A stretch of DNA of 36,423 bases from Brevundimonas sp. UBA7664 (GCF_002483305.1 NZ_DLHQ01000002.1:1-36423); one strand, 5' to 3'; counted from the stretch's first letter, positions 15,863 through 24,782 are shown. Numbers and translations are program-made. The notes: a model not told the origin generated them from the letters alone.

Positions 15863-16669
15863 CTACAATTTCGTGCGCAGCGACCAGAGCTCGGGGAAGC
15901 AGCGGCGCTGCAGGGTCTCGGTCAGATAGGCCACGCCCTCGGTGCCGCCGGTGCCGCGGCGGCGGCCGATGATGCGCTCCACCGTGACCACGTGCTTGTG
16001 CCGCCAGGTCAGCAGGGCGTCGTCGAGATCGACCAGCTTCTCGGCCAGCTGGTAGAACGGCCACCAGCGGGTGGTGTCGCGATAGACTTCCAGCCAGGCG
16101 TTCTCGACGCCTTCCGACGGTTCGTGCGGACGGCTGACGTCGCGGTCGAGAACCTCGGGCGGGACCGGGACGCCGGCCGCGGCCAGCTGGGCCAGCGCGT
16201 CGTCATAGAGGCTGGGCGCGGCGAGCGCGGCCTGCAGCGCGGCATAGGCGTCCGGCCGTTCCTCGTGGAAGCGCAGGAAGCGGTCGTCCTTGAGCCCAAG
16301 CATGTATTCGAAGCGGCGGAACTGGTCGCTCTGGAAGCCGGATGAGGAGCCCAGCACGCCGCGGAAACGCAGATAGTCGGCCGGGGTCATCGTGGCCAGG
16401 ATGTCCCAGCTCATGGTCATGACGGCCTGGATGCGGCTCACGCGCGCCAGACTCTTGTAGGCGGGGACCAGATCGCCGGCACGGACCAGGGCCTGGGCCA
16501 GGGTCACCTCGTGCAGGATCTGTTTGAGCCACAGCTCCTTGGTCTGGTGGATGATGACGAAGAGCATTTCGTCATGCTCGGTCGACAGCGGATGCTGGGC
16601 GGCGAGCAGGTCATCCAGCGCCAGATAGCCGGCGTAGGTGATCTCTGAGGGTTTGGCGGGGTCGGTCAT
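15863..16669 (-). CDS. kynA: Tryptophan 2,3-dioxygenase
   Basis: Haem enzyme that opens the indole ring of L-tryptophan to N-formylkynurenine, first step of the kynurenine pathway; a cytoplasmic tetramer in relatives. The 268-aa protein has ITYAGYLALDDLL, the active-site EMLFVIIHQTKELWLKQ (His41), SSSGFQSDQFRRFEYMLG, and the proximal haem His region WRHKHVVTVERIIGRRRGTGG. The start is uncertain: ATG 16669 gives the family length and a 31-bp gap, whereas ATG 16732 has a better ribosome site (gagggctggg) but overlaps the upstream gene and adds 21 Pro-rich residues. No other kynurenine genes are in the window. Confidence 0.95.
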   Translation of the reverse strand: MTDPAKPSEITYAGYLALDDLLAAQHPLSTEHDEMLFVIIHQTKELWLKQILHEVTLAQALVRAGDLVPAYKSLARVSRIQAVMTMSWDILATMTPADYLRFRGVLGSSSGFQSDQFRRFEYMLGLKDDRFLRFHEERPDAYAALQAALAAPSLYDDALAQLAAAGVPVPPEVLDRDVSRPHEPSEGVENAWLEVYRDTTRWWPFYQLAEKLVDLDDALLTWRHKHVVTVERIIGRRRGTGGTEGVAYLTETLQRRCFPELWSLRTKL

Positions 16670-16700
16670 CCGCGACCTATCGCGCGGGAGGCGCGGAGGC

Positions 16701-16979
16701 TCAAGGCTTGTCGGGGTCGTCGGGTCGTTCATCCCAGCCCTCGCGGCTGGACTTGAAGGCCAGCGCCATCAGGCCCCAGGTCAGTCCGACCGTGCCCGTC
16801 ACGCCCAGGGACAGGGCGATGAGGCCATGCGTGCCCAGCCGCCCGCCGCCGATGGCGGTCCAGGCGACACTGACGGCGGCGGTCACGACGGCGGCGACGC
16901 CGATGACGAGAAGGAGTTTCAGCAGCAGGCGGCGCAGGGTCAGCGCTGGACCCACTGGCCCTGGGCGTTGCGGTACCAT
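16701..16979 (-). CDS. Small two-helix membrane protein, ydbL-overlapping
   Basis: A 92-aa protein with membrane helices at about 17-43 (LLLKLLLVIGVAAVV...) and 54-75, and an acidic C-terminus (EGWDERPDDPDKP). No family recognised. ATG 16979 overlaps the end of ydbL by 40 bases; GTG 16955 would overlap by 16. The overlap suggests co-translation with the ydbH-ynbE-ydbL operon, so a role at the inner membrane next to that system is possible but unproven. Confidence 0.65.
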   Translation of the reverse strand: MVPQRPGPVGPALTLRRLLLKLLLVIGVAAVVTAAVSVAWTAIGGGRLGTHGLIALSLGVTGTVGLTWGLMALAFKSSREGWDERPDDPDKP

Positions 16980-17326
16980 TGGCCCGTGCTGATGCGCGGC
17001 AGGAGCTGGGTCTGGAACATGCGCGCGGCGGCGGCTTCGGCGGTGGCGCCGTCGCCGGCCGCCTGGGCGCTGCGCGCATAGGCTTCACGACGGGCCGCAT
17101 TGGTGACCTGGACGGCTTCGGTCAGGGCGGCGTCGGACGAGGGGACGCGGAAGCCGAGATAGCCGTCGGCCTGTTCGCCCACGGCGCCTTGCGCCTTGGC
17201 AGCGTCGATCATCGACTTCTGGGCGGACGTCTGGGCCAGGGCCGCGCCCGCGGCCACGCCGAGGGCCGCGATGGCCGCCGTCACGACGAAGAGCTTGCGG
17301 AAAGACATCGGGATCAACTTTCGCAT
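16940..17326 (-). CDS. ydbL: YdbL family protein (DUF1318), periplasmic
   Basis: A 128-aa protein with a signal peptide (cleavage near ALA-QT, about residue 32) and a DUF1318-type mature region: MIDAAKAQGAVGEQADGYLGF, then VTNAARREAYARSAQ and a tryptophan-containing tail (ISTGQWYRNAQGQWVQ). The ATG at 17326 overlaps the ynbE stop as TGATG, so translation is coupled; an internal ATG at 17308 is less supported. Third member of the conserved ydbH-ynbE-ydbL set. In E. coli YdbL is a small periplasmic partner of the YdbH-YnbE bridge. Confidence 0.85.
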   Translation of the reverse strand: MRKLIPMSFRKLFVVTAAIAALGVAAGAALAQTSAQKSMIDAAKAQGAVGEQADGYLGFRVPSSDAALTEAVQVTNAARREAYARSAQAAGDGATAEAAAARMFQTQLLPRISTGQWYRNAQGQWVQR

Positions 17327-17526
17327 CAGAACAGGTTGGGGTTTTCGACGAGAAGGTCCTGAAGCTCCTTGTCGAGGCGGACGCGAACATCAGCGTCCAG
17401 CTTGGCGTAGATCTGGATCGGATCGACCTGCAGCCGGACCGTGGGCGTGCAGGCGCCGGTCCCTAGGGCGGCGATGAGGCCGATAAGGGCGAGGCGGGTG
17501 CGCGTCCGGGTCTGGGGCCGAGTCAT
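17326..17526 (-). CDS. ynbE: YnbE family outer-membrane lipoprotein
   Basis: A 66-aa lipoprotein: basic N-terminus, hydrophobic stretch LALIGLIAALGTGAC with the lipidated Cys at about 26, then the YnbE signature CTPTVRLQVDPIQIYAKLD and DVRVRLDKELQDLL. In E. coli YnbE assembles as beta-strands with the C-terminus of YdbH to bridge the two membranes for phospholipid transport. The stop overlaps the ydbL start (TGATG). The ydbH stop is 82 bp upstream. Confidence 0.9.
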   Translation of the reverse strand: MTRPQTRTRTRLALIGLIAALGTGACTPTVRLQVDPIQIYAKLDADVRVRLDKELQDLLVENPNLF

Positions 17527-17608
17527 GAGCGGTGGTCTCCGGTCTTCAATCGACGACGATCTAACGCGATTGAGCGTGAACGGGTTCTGAACGGCGAAGA
17601 TGGCCTGA

Positions 17609-20600
17609 TCACGGCGCAGTCGGTGGCGCCGCCTCTGACGGCGCCGCCGCATCGGCAGACGGACGTCCATCGCGGGCGCGGTTGAGCTCAAGCAGGTCGC
17701 CGATCAGCTGGTTCAGGTTGAGGGTGGTGTCCAGGGTCAGGTCGATGCCCGTGTCTGACGGAAGGGGCAGGGGACGGTTGAGGAATTCGCGGCTGATGAA
17801 CTCCGCGAGCGGGATGCGCAGTTCCTGACGCACGGGCGGATCGTGGCGGCCGCGGATGCGGAACAGGACGCCGATCCGGCCCTCATCGAGACTGTTGACC
17901 TCGGCGGAGAGGATATCGAACGAGAGATTTTCCATCGCCTGATAGGCCAGATCCTGGACGGTGTTGGGCGGCACGGCCTCGCCGCCCCCGCCGGCCTCGA
18001 GATCGCTGAGCGCTTCGCGCGCGATGGACAGGCGGCCGGGCTGGACCGCCGCCAGCGAGCCGCCGACGATGCGGACTCCGTTGACCTGATCCGAGGTGAA
18101 GGGCAGCCGGCCCGAGACCACCGCGTCGAGATTGACCTGGTCGCCGAAACCGGAGCCGGCGATGATCTGGCCCAGCTGGACGTTCTCCAGCACGATGACG
18201 CCGCTGATCGGCTGGTTCGGGTCGAGGGGCACGGCGAATGGCTCGACCCGGATGCGGCCTCCCGCCACGGCCAGGTCGCCGCCCTCGATGGTCACGGCCG
18301 CCTTGTCGAGACCGAAGGTCAGTTCGATGTTGGTCAGGGGGGCGGCCGATTCCAGCAGGTCGGCGGACAGCCGCTGGCCCGGCGCGGCGGTCAGGGGCGC
18401 GAGATTGGTGAAGTCGATGGTTCCGCGCAGACCTTTCACCGGACCTGCCGGGCTGGTGAAGTCCAGACCGGGGATGGTCAGCCGGCCGGAACTGGTTCCC
18501 TCGGTCTCGGCCCGCCAATCGATACGGCCGTCGAAGGCGACGGAACCGGACGCGGGGGAGCCGATGAATTCGGCCAGGGGGCTGAGGTCGGCGGGCTGAA
18601 GACCGCCGTCGGCGAAGACGATGGACGGGGCCTCGATGGTCAGGCCGCCTGCTTCGGCGACGCCGTCATGGGCGAGGGTCAGGCGGCCGAGCACCGCGCC
18701 CCCGCGGCTCAGATCGAAGGCGCCGGTCCAGTTGTCGCCGGCCAGACGGGCGGAGCCGGTCGCACCGAGTGGATGGAAACGCCGGGGGGTGGTGGCGTCA
18801 TCGACCGTCGCCCGGGTTATGCGGGCGTCGAGACCGACGCCGCCCGGACCGCCCGTGGCGGTAAAGCCACCCTCAGCGTCTCGGAAATTCAACGCCAGGA
18901 AGGGAGCCGAGGCGTCGAGTCCGCTCAGCGCGCCATCGGCGCGCCAGCGACCGTCGGCGACGCTGACCAGCGGTCGCGCGACAGGGCAGATGTCGCCCGC
19001 GATGCCAACGACGTCGCTCTCGTCCAGCTCCAGCCGTTCGACGGTCAGGGGAATGCAGCCGGCGGCGACATAGGTGAGCCGACCGCCGGACGAAGCCAGT
19101 TCGCCCCGGGTCCGGACCGTGATCCCGCGGGCGAGGCCGAAGTCCAGGGCGGCGCGCCCGTCCAGGGTCGCGGTGAACCCGGTGGGGCTCAGCCGCCAGG
19201 CCGGGATAGCGAAGGCGGCCTCGGGCAGGCCCTGGCCCCGCGTCGCCGTGAGCGACAGGGCGCCGCCGCCGGCCTGGCCGCGCGTGGCGGCGAAGATGGG
19301 CGTGGCGACAGGGTTCACGACAAGCACGCCGCCGTTGGCGGGACGCACGGTCGCCGGGCGGGTCAGGGTCAGGCGCGTCCCCGAGTGACCGGCGATCAGC
19401 TCGAAGCCGGGCGCGGCGACGGCAAAGGCCGACAGGGCGCGCTTCATCCCGGCCAGCTCCGGCACGTCGTCGCCGGCGGGCGGGCCGAACAGCGGCCAGG
19501 CCCCCCGGGCGGCGCTGAACGCGCCCGTGGCCGTGACCCGCAGGCCCCTGTCCGAGACGAGGTCGAAGTCCGACGCGCCCCGGACCCCGGTCAGGGTCAG
19601 GTCATCCCAGGCGAACCGTTCCGCCGCGAAGACGACCGGACCTTCCGCCTCTAACGCGGCGCCGCGTCCGCCGACGGCGAGCCGGCTGGAGCTCAAGGCG
19701 ACGCCGGCGCCATCCAGGCCGGCTCCGGAGGCGCGTGCGGCGGTCAGGGCCGCGCCGCCGTCCACACGCCAGTTCAAGCCTCGGGGGTCGCGCGCCAGAA
19801 CCGCGCGGGCATTGGTCAACCGCAGGCGCGCCGTGGCCGCGGAGACCGCCGGACCTTCGATGCGGGCGGCGCGCAGATCCACAGCGCTGGCGCCCTCGAT
19901 ACGGAACGTCTCGATCCAGCCCGCCATCTGGCCGCTGAAGGTCAGGTGGAGGTCGGCGTTGCGCGCTGATGTGTCCGCCGCGGCGAGGCGGTCGGCGGCG
20001 AGGCGCAGATCGATCCGCGCGCCACCGTCGCCGCGCCGGGTCTCAAGGTCGGGATAAGGGAGGTCGCCGGCAACGGTCAGACGCGCGGTCTCGCCGGTGA
20101 ACCCCGGCAGGCTCGCGCGCTCGGCGGCGGCAACGAGTCGAAGGGCGACGCGGTCGCCGGTCGTCGTCAGATCGACCGTAGCCTGCAACCCTCGCGCCTC
20201 GATGTCCCCGCTCTTGAAGGCCGTCGCGGGCATGCGGGCGTTCAGCCGGATCAGCTTGCCGTCGTCGATCCGGGCGTCGCCGAGAATGCTGGTCGGTCCA
20301 TAGTCGGTGTCGAGGCGCACCCGCGCGCCTTCGACCAGGACGAGCGGACCACGGCTGTCGGGACGCGGGGGCTGGCCGGTGAAGCGCTCCACCAGCGGAT
20401 CGAGCGAACCGAGGGTCAATCTGCCGTTCCGGACGCTGGCACGGACCACCGGCCGGATCAGACGGATGCGGGTCGGCGTCAGGCCCAGGCCGCCCGTCGA
20501 CCACGGCGCGCCGATGGCGTAGTCGACCTCGACCCGTTCGACAGTGACATCGGGGTTGTCCCCGTCGCCGATGCGGACGCTGGCCACGAGACCGTCAAGT

Positions 20601-20806
20601 TCGAGGCGGTCGACCTGCATGTCGGCCTCGATGCCCTGCTGCTCCAGCCAGCCGATCAGAACCTGCCGCGTCGCCGCCCGGCGATTGACGTAAAGCAGGG
20701 CCGCCAGGACCAGGAGCACGCCGACGCCGACGCCGACGACCAGGAGCGCGCGGCGTCCACGCGGGCGTCGCGGTCGAAGCGGGGCGGGTTCGGAGGCGGC
20801 GGTCAT
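17609..20806 (-). CDS. ydbH: YdbH family AsmA-like intermembrane phospholipid transport protein
   Basis: A 1065-aa protein with one N-terminal membrane anchor (about 19-42) followed by a very long beta-rich periplasmic region. It ends with the YdbH/DUF748-like conserved part (VNSLDEGRIGVLFRIRGRHDPP, PLPSDTGIDLTLDTTLNLNQLIGDLLEL). In E. coli YdbH, TamB and YhdP are partly redundant bridges for phospholipids between inner and outer membrane. The gene is first in ydbH-ynbE-ydbL here, with the same order. ATG 20806 puts the anchor near the N-terminus; longer starts add unlikely sequence. Intact, with no frameshift seen. Confidence 0.9.
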   Translation of the reverse strand: MTAASEPAPLRPRRPRGRRALLVVGVGVGVLLVLAALLYVNRRAATRQVLIGWLEQQGIEADMQVDRLELDGLVASVRIGDGDNPDVTVERVEVDYAIGAPWSTGGLGLTPTRIRLIRPVVRASVRNGRLTLGSLDPLVERFTGQPPRPDSRGPLVLVEGARVRLDTDYGPTSILGDARIDDGKLIRLNARMPATAFKSGDIEARGLQATVDLTTTGDRVALRLVAAAERASLPGFTGETARLTVAGDLPYPDLETRRGDGGARIDLRLAADRLAAADTSARNADLHLTFSGQMAGWIETFRIEGASAVDLRAARIEGPAVSAATARLRLTNARAVLARDPRGLNWRVDGGAALTAARASGAGLDGAGVALSSSRLAVGGRGAALEAEGPVVFAAERFAWDDLTLTGVRGASDFDLVSDRGLRVTATGAFSAARGAWPLFGPPAGDDVPELAGMKRALSAFAVAAPGFELIAGHSGTRLTLTRPATVRPANGGVLVVNPVATPIFAATRGQAGGGALSLTATRGQGLPEAAFAIPAWRLSPTGFTATLDGRAALDFGLARGITVRTRGELASSGGRLTYVAAGCIPLTVERLELDESDVVGIAGDICPVARPLVSVADGRWRADGALSGLDASAPFLALNFRDAEGGFTATGGPGGVGLDARITRATVDDATTPRRFHPLGATGSARLAGDNWTGAFDLSRGGAVLGRLTLAHDGVAEAGGLTIEAPSIVFADGGLQPADLSPLAEFIGSPASGSVAFDGRIDWRAETEGTSSGRLTIPGLDFTSPAGPVKGLRGTIDFTNLAPLTAAPGQRLSADLLESAAPLTNIELTFGLDKAAVTIEGGDLAVAGGRIRVEPFAVPLDPNQPISGVIVLENVQLGQIIAGSGFGDQVNLDAVVSGRLPFTSDQVNGVRIVGGSLAAVQPGRLSIAREALSDLEAGGGGEAVPPNTVQDLAYQAMENLSFDILSAEVNSLDEGRIGVLFRIRGRHDPPVRQELRIPLAEFISREFLNRPLPLPSDTGIDLTLDTTLNLNQLIGDLLELNRARDGRPSADAAAPSEAAPPTAP

Positions 20807-21199
20807 GGACCGGTCATATCGGGACGGGCCGACGGGAGGAAAGGGCGATGAGCAATGGAAACATTCCGACCAGCAGTTATATCGTGTCCATGGAAACACA
20901 GTTGAGTGGCGCATCGGCCACTTTGAGTGCGGACCGGTTCAGCCCGGCACAACCTGGACCGCGAAGGCGGCGATCGATTGTCAAAACGCGACGAATACAC
21001 GGCCAAGCCTTGCCGATAGTCTCATGGTTCACGCAAGCTTTACCGATGACTACGGCTCCGGTTAACGGTCTGTAACGAACCGTCTTCCCATGATGGGACG
21101 GACGGGCTATAGGGCCTGTCTCGTGCAGGGGGCTGCCTCGGCGCGTTCCTTGCTATAGTAGCTTTGGCGCCGTTCGGCGTCGTCGTTTGTCGGGGACCG
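20807..21199. other. Divergent intergenic region between ydbH and the M23 peptidase
   Basis: About 390 bp, less GC-rich than its surroundings. It carries one short candidate gene (20848-21075, listed separately). It also has a -10-like tatagt at 21154-21159 about 40 bp before the M23 start, without a convincing -35. The region presumably holds promoters for both flanking genes. Imperfect repeats of gttaacggtctgtaac (21059-21074) are noted, but no regulator is assigned. Confidence 0.45.
20848..21075 (+). CDS. Doubtful small ORF with strong ribosome site (75 aa)
   Basis: ATG 20848 is preceded by gggaggaaagggcg, one of the best ribosome sites in the window, and opens 75 codons (MSNGNIPTSSYIVSMETQLS...). 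The codon use lacks the strong GC third-position bias of neighbouring genes. The second half is Arg-rich without clear structure, and no family is recognised. It could be a young or decaying gene, a leader peptide, or chance. Real translation of at least the first part is plausible because of the ribosome site. Confidence 0.3.
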   Translation: MSNGNIPTSSYIVSMETQLSGASATLSADRFSPAQPGPRRRRSIVKTRRIHGQALPIVSWFTQALPMTTAPVNGL

Positions 21200-22555
21200 A
21201 TGGCTCAATTCGATCCACGTCGCCAGCCGATGCGCATCGCGCCTCACGCCTTGACGGCGGTGGCGGCGATCTCGGTGGCGCTGCTTGCCGGTCGCGTATA
21301 CCAGCCTGCGCAAGCGGAAGAGGCTCCGCCTCTGACCCAGTTTCAGATTTCGGCCCTGGCGGACCGGGCGTTTGCGGCCGCGGGCACGCCTGCCGGCCTG
21401 ACCACGCCGGAAGCCATTCCGGTCCAGATTCGCCGCGGCGAAACCTTCGAACAGGCCGTGCGTCGCACCGGCATCGCCCCGGAAGAGGCCTCGGCCATCG
21501 CCGCGACCCTGTCGAACGCCATGGACGTCACGACGATGCGGGTCGGCCAGCGTTTCGAAACCGCCATTTCCAAGCCGCGCGGCGGCCGGGGCGAGCCCCG
21601 CCTGATCGGCCTCACCATGCGTACGGGTCCGGCGACCCAGCTGACCGTCTCGCGCAGTTTCGACGGCGCGCTGCGCCTGCGGGCGCTGGAGGAAAAGGTC
21701 ACGCACGAGACCGTGGTCCTGACCGGCAAGGTTGAAGGATCGCTGTCGCGCACGGCCCGACGCGAAGGCGCGCCGGCCGATGTCGCCCGCGCCGCCGGAC
21801 GGCTGTTCTCTCACCGGTTCGACATGGAGCGCGACATTCGCGCCAATGACGAGTTCACCTATGTCTTCGGCCGTACGGTCACCGAGAACGGCCGCACCAT
21901 CGGCACCGACGGCCTGCTGTACGCCGAGCTGAAGGGCGTGGCCTTCTATCGCTTCCAGCCCGCGGGGGCCCGCGAAGCCCAGTATTTCGACGCCACTGGC
22001 AAGAACACGCGTTCGGCCATGATGCGCACGCCGCTGGAGCGGGGCTTCCGCGTCTCATCGTCGTTCGGCTTCCGTCGTCACCCGATCGCCGGCTATCGCA
22101 AGATGCACCAGGGCATCGACTTCGCGGCCGGCAGCGGCACGCCGGTCGTGGCGCCGGCGGACGGCGTCGTCGTCGAGGCCCGCCGCTGGGGCGGCTATGG
22201 CAACTGGCTGCGCATCCGCCATCCGAACGGCCTCGAGACCGGCTATGGCCACCTGTCCCGTTACGCCTCGGGCATACGCGCTGGACAACGCGTCCGCCAG
22301 GGCCAGGTCGTGGCCTATGTGGGCTCGACCGGCGCCTCGACCGGACCGCACCTGCACTATGAAATCTGGCGGCGCGGTCAGCGGATCAATCCGGCGGGCG
22401 TGCGGACCACCGAAGGCACGGTTCTGGCCGGGGCCGACCTGACGGCCTTCCGCGCCGAGAAAGCCCGCATCGACCGCATCCGGGCCGCCGGCGGCGAACG
22501 CCGTCCGCAGGTCCAGAGCGCTGCCGTCGAAGGTCTGCGCCCCGCCCGGGGCTAG
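21200..22555 (+). CDS. M23 (LytM) family peptidoglycan endopeptidase
   Basis: A 451-aa envelope protein: N-terminal hydrophobic signal/anchor (about 14-34), a long region including a LysM/OapA-like segment (VQIRRGETFEQAVRRTGI), and a C-terminal LytM domain (about 290-405). The zinc ligands are present as MHQGIDFAAG (HxxxD) and GPHLHYEIW (HxH), with GYGHLSRY between, so it should be an active glycyl/DD-type endopeptidase cutting peptidoglycan crosslinks. ATG 21200 has cggggac upstream. Divergent from ydbH, convergent with the GST gene. The exact cell-cycle or division role cannot be read. Confidence 0.93.
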   Translation: MAQFDPRRQPMRIAPHALTAVAAISVALLAGRVYQPAQAEEAPPLTQFQISALADRAFAAAGTPAGLTTPEAIPVQIRRGETFEQAVRRTGIAPEEASAIAATLSNAMDVTTMRVGQRFETAISKPRGGRGEPRLIGLTMRTGPATQLTVSRSFDGALRLRALEEKVTHETVVLTGKVEGSLSRTARREGAPADVARAAGRLFSHRFDMERDIRANDEFTYVFGRTVTENGRTIGTDGLLYAELKGVAFYRFQPAGAREAQYFDATGKNTRSAMMRTPLERGFRVSSSFGFRRHPIAGYRKMHQGIDFAAGSGTPVVAPADGVVVEARRWGGYGNWLRIRHPNGLETGYGHLSRYASGIRAGQRVRQGQVVAYVGSTGASTGPHLHYEIWRRGQRINPAGVRTTEGTVLAGADLTAFRAEKARIDRIRAAGGERRPQVQSAAVEGLRPARG

Positions 22556-22564
22556 CCCGCCGCC

Positions 22565-23212
22565 TCAACTCCCCGCATTGGCCGCCGCGATCAGGGCGTC
22601 GTCGATCTCGCGCGCGCGGATCGCCGCCGGGCGCTGGAACAGGCGGCCTGCATAGGCCTTGAAGGCGTCGCGGTCGGGCAGGCTCTTGAACTGCAACCCC
22701 CAGCCGATCTGGCTGCCCAGATAGACATCCAGCGCACTGAACCGGTCGCCGAGCAGCCAGGGTCCGCCGCTGCTCACCACGGCGTGCTCGAGCGCATCGA
22801 CCACCTGTTCGAAACTGCCATAGCCCGCCATTCCGGCCTTGTCGGCCGGAGCCAGCAAGCCGAGGGCCTTGGCCGTCACCGCCGCCTCGAGCGGTCCGGC
22901 GCCGAAGAACATCCAGCGCAGGTAGGGCCCACGCGCCGGGTCGTCGAACGCCGGGGCCAGGCCGGCCTCGGGAAAGGCGTCGGCCAGCCAGGCGCAGATG
23001 GCGGCGCATTCGGTCACCGTCACGCCGCGATGGCTGACGGCCGGCACCTTGCCCATGGGGTTGATGGCCAGATATTCCGGCGACTTCATCGTTGTGCCGT
23101 ATTCCAGCACGACCGTGCGGTACGGTTGGCCGACCTCCTCCAGCATCCAGCGCACGATCCGGCCGCGCGACATGGGGTTGGTGTAGAAGACGATCTCGTC
23201 GGACTGGCTCAT
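22565..23212 (-). CDS. Glutathione S-transferase family protein
   Basis: A 215-aa cytosolic GST: thioredoxin-fold half (IVFYTNPMSRGRIVRWMLEEVGQPY, then NPMGKVPAV and the glutathione-contact Glu/Cys in VTECAAICAWLAD) and an all-helical C-terminal half (LLGDRFSALDVYLGSQI). Ser in NPMSRGR may activate glutathione, as in beta/nu-like classes. The substrate is unknown. ATG 23212 has a good gggagag ribosome site. Head-to-head with the alpha/beta hydrolase, with only 46 bp between the starts. Confidence 0.9.
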   Translation of the reverse strand: MSQSDEIVFYTNPMSRGRIVRWMLEEVGQPYRTVVLEYGTTMKSPEYLAINPMGKVPAVSHRGVTVTECAAICAWLADAFPEAGLAPAFDDPARGPYLRWMFFGAGPLEAAVTAKALGLLAPADKAGMAGYGSFEQVVDALEHAVVSSGGPWLLGDRFSALDVYLGSQIGWGLQFKSLPDRDAFKAYAGRLFQRPAAIRAREIDDALIAAANAGS

Positions 23213-23258
23213 CGTGCTCTCCCTCGCGTTGCGGCGCGAACGCTAACCTGAAGACGGC

Positions 23259-24146
23259 ATGGAACAAAGGCGAAACATTCTGAAGGGGCTGGCTGGCGCC
23301 GCCGTGCTGTGGAGCGCCGGCGCCGCCCGGGCGCAGACGGGCTTCAGCTCGCGACGGATCACGGTGACGGCGCGCGGGCAGGGTCCCGACGTGATCCTGA
23401 TCCCCGGCTTGGCCTCGACCGCCGAAGTGTGGCGCGGCGCGGCGGACCGCCTGGCCGGACGCCGTCGGCTGCATCTGGTCTCGGTGCGCGGCTTCGGCGA
23501 CCTGGCGCCGCAGGACAACGCCAGCGGGGCGGTGATGGCGGCGGCGGCCCAGGAGGTTCGCCGCTATATCAACGCACATCGGCTGGACCAGCCCGCGATC
23601 ATCGGCCACTCGATGGGCGGTCAGATCGGCCTCCGCGTGGCGGCGGACGCCGGACGGCGGGTCGGGCGCGTCATGGTGGTCGATTCCTCGCCCTTCTTCC
23701 CCGCCCTGATCAGCCCCCGGGCGACCGTCGGCGATGTCGAGCCGATCGCCCAGCTGGCCTACCAGGCGATCCAGTTCCTCGGCGACGAGGCGCTGCGCAT
23801 GCGCGGGCGCGAGATGGGACTGGAACTGGGCGGGGCGACGGATGCCGTGTTCGGGACCATGGGCTGGCAGGGCGGCGACCGCCGCGTACTGGCCCAGGCG
23901 CTGTACGAGGTGATGACGGTCGATCTGCGCCGGCGCCTGCCCGACATCACCGCGCCGGTGACCGTGGTCTATGGCTGGAGCGCGGACCAGACGTCGCCGC
24001 GCAGCCGCACGGACAGCCTGTTCCGCGGGGCCTATGCGCGACTGCGAACACCGGCGACCTTCGAGCGGATCGAGGGCGCCGAGCATATGGTGATGATCGA
24101 CCAGCCGTCGCGCTTCATGGCGGCGGTGGAGCGCTTCCTCGGCTGA
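23259..24146 (+). CDS. Exported alpha/beta hydrolase (probable Tat signal)
   Basis: A 295-aa protein. The N-terminus MEQRRNILKGLAGAAVLWS has the RRxxLK twin-arginine pattern, a hydrophobic stretch and ARAQ cleavage site near residue 26, so it is probably exported folded. The hydrolase core shows the oxyanion-loop LIPGLAS, nucleophile elbow GHSMGG, acid Asp in YGWSADQ and His in GAEHMVMID, the complete catalytic triad. Substrate unknown. The shared 46-bp divergent promoter region with the GST suggests common control. Confidence 0.88.
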   Translation: MEQRRNILKGLAGAAVLWSAGAARAQTGFSSRRITVTARGQGPDVILIPGLASTAEVWRGAADRLAGRRRLHLVSVRGFGDLAPQDNASGAVMAAAAQEVRRYINAHRLDQPAIIGHSMGGQIGLRVAADAGRRVGRVMVVDSSPFFPALISPRATVGDVEPIAQLAYQAIQFLGDEALRMRGREMGLELGGATDAVFGTMGWQGGDRRVLAQALYEVMTVDLRRRLPDITAPVTVVYGWSADQTSPRSRTDSLFRGAYARLRTPATFERIEGAEHMVMIDQPSRFMAAVERFLG

Positions 24147-24149
24147 CCG

Positions 24150-24782
24150 TCAGTCGGCGTCGGGTTGGGCGTCCGGATGGGCGGCGATGAAGGCGGAGTG
24201 ATGTGCGGCCCTGGCGTCGATGGCCAGCAGCCGGGGATAGGCATCGAGAGGAACGTTGAACCGGCGCGCCGAATAGATCTGCGGGATCAGGTAGCAGTCG
24301 GCCAGGGTCGGGGCGGCGCCGAAGCTCCAGCCGGCGCCATGGCGTGCGACCTGGGCTTCGAGGGCCTCAAAACCGGGGACAATCCACCGCGCGGCCCAGG
24401 CGTCGACGGCGGCCTGGTCGGCGCCGAAGGTTTCGCGAAGGGCCTTGCCGACGCGCAGATTGTTCAACGGATGGATGTCGCAGCCGATCAGGGCGGCCAT
24501 GGCCCGCACATGGGCGCGGTCAACCGGTCCGGCCGGCAGCAGGGCCGGTTCAGGGTGGGTCTCCTCCAGCCATTCGAGAATGGCGGGGCTCTGGGTCAGG
24601 ACCGCGCCGTCGACCTCAAGCGCCGGCACCATGCCCTGGGGGTTCAGGGCGACGAAGGCCTCGGACCGCTGCGCGCCGGTCCGTAGATCGACGCCCTGCT
24701 GATCATAGGCCAGCCCCTTGAGCGCGAGGGCGATGCGGGTGCGGTAGGCCGCGCCGGAACGCCAGTAGCCATGCAGGATCAT
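24150..24782 (-). CDS. maiA: Zeta-class GST: maleylacetoacetate/maleylpyruvate isomerase
   Basis: A 210-aa zeta-class GST that would isomerise a maleyl- to a fumaryl- ring-cleavage product using glutathione. Visible: LHGYWRSGAAYRTRIALALKG (active-site loop), ALNPQGMVPALEVDG, the LTQSPAILEWLEETHPEP glutathione motif and the C-terminal TLADCYLIPQIYSARRF. The loop lacks the SSCS cysteine of many maleylacetoacetate isomerases, so specificity is open. The ATG overlaps the stop of the FAH-family gene as ATGA, so the two act together. With a short FAH partner, maleylpyruvate (gentisate pathway) is at least as likely as maleylacetoacetate. Confidence 0.88.
   Translation of the reverse strand: MILHGYWRSGAAYRTRIALALKGLAYDQQGVDLRTGAQRSEAFVALNPQGMVPALEVDGAVLTQSPAILEWLEETHPEPALLPAGPVDRAHVRAMAALIGCDIHPLNNLRVGKALRETFGADQAAVDAWAARWIVPGFEALEAQVARHGAGWSFGAAPTLADCYLIPQIYSARRFNVPLDAYPRLLAIDARAAHHSAFIAAHPDAQPDAD

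Noticed and set aside
21059..21074. A CtrA-like site (gttaacggtctgtaac) before the M23 peptidase
   Set aside because: The second half-site does not fit TTAA-N7-TTAAC; only a weak match, not reported as a regulatory feature.
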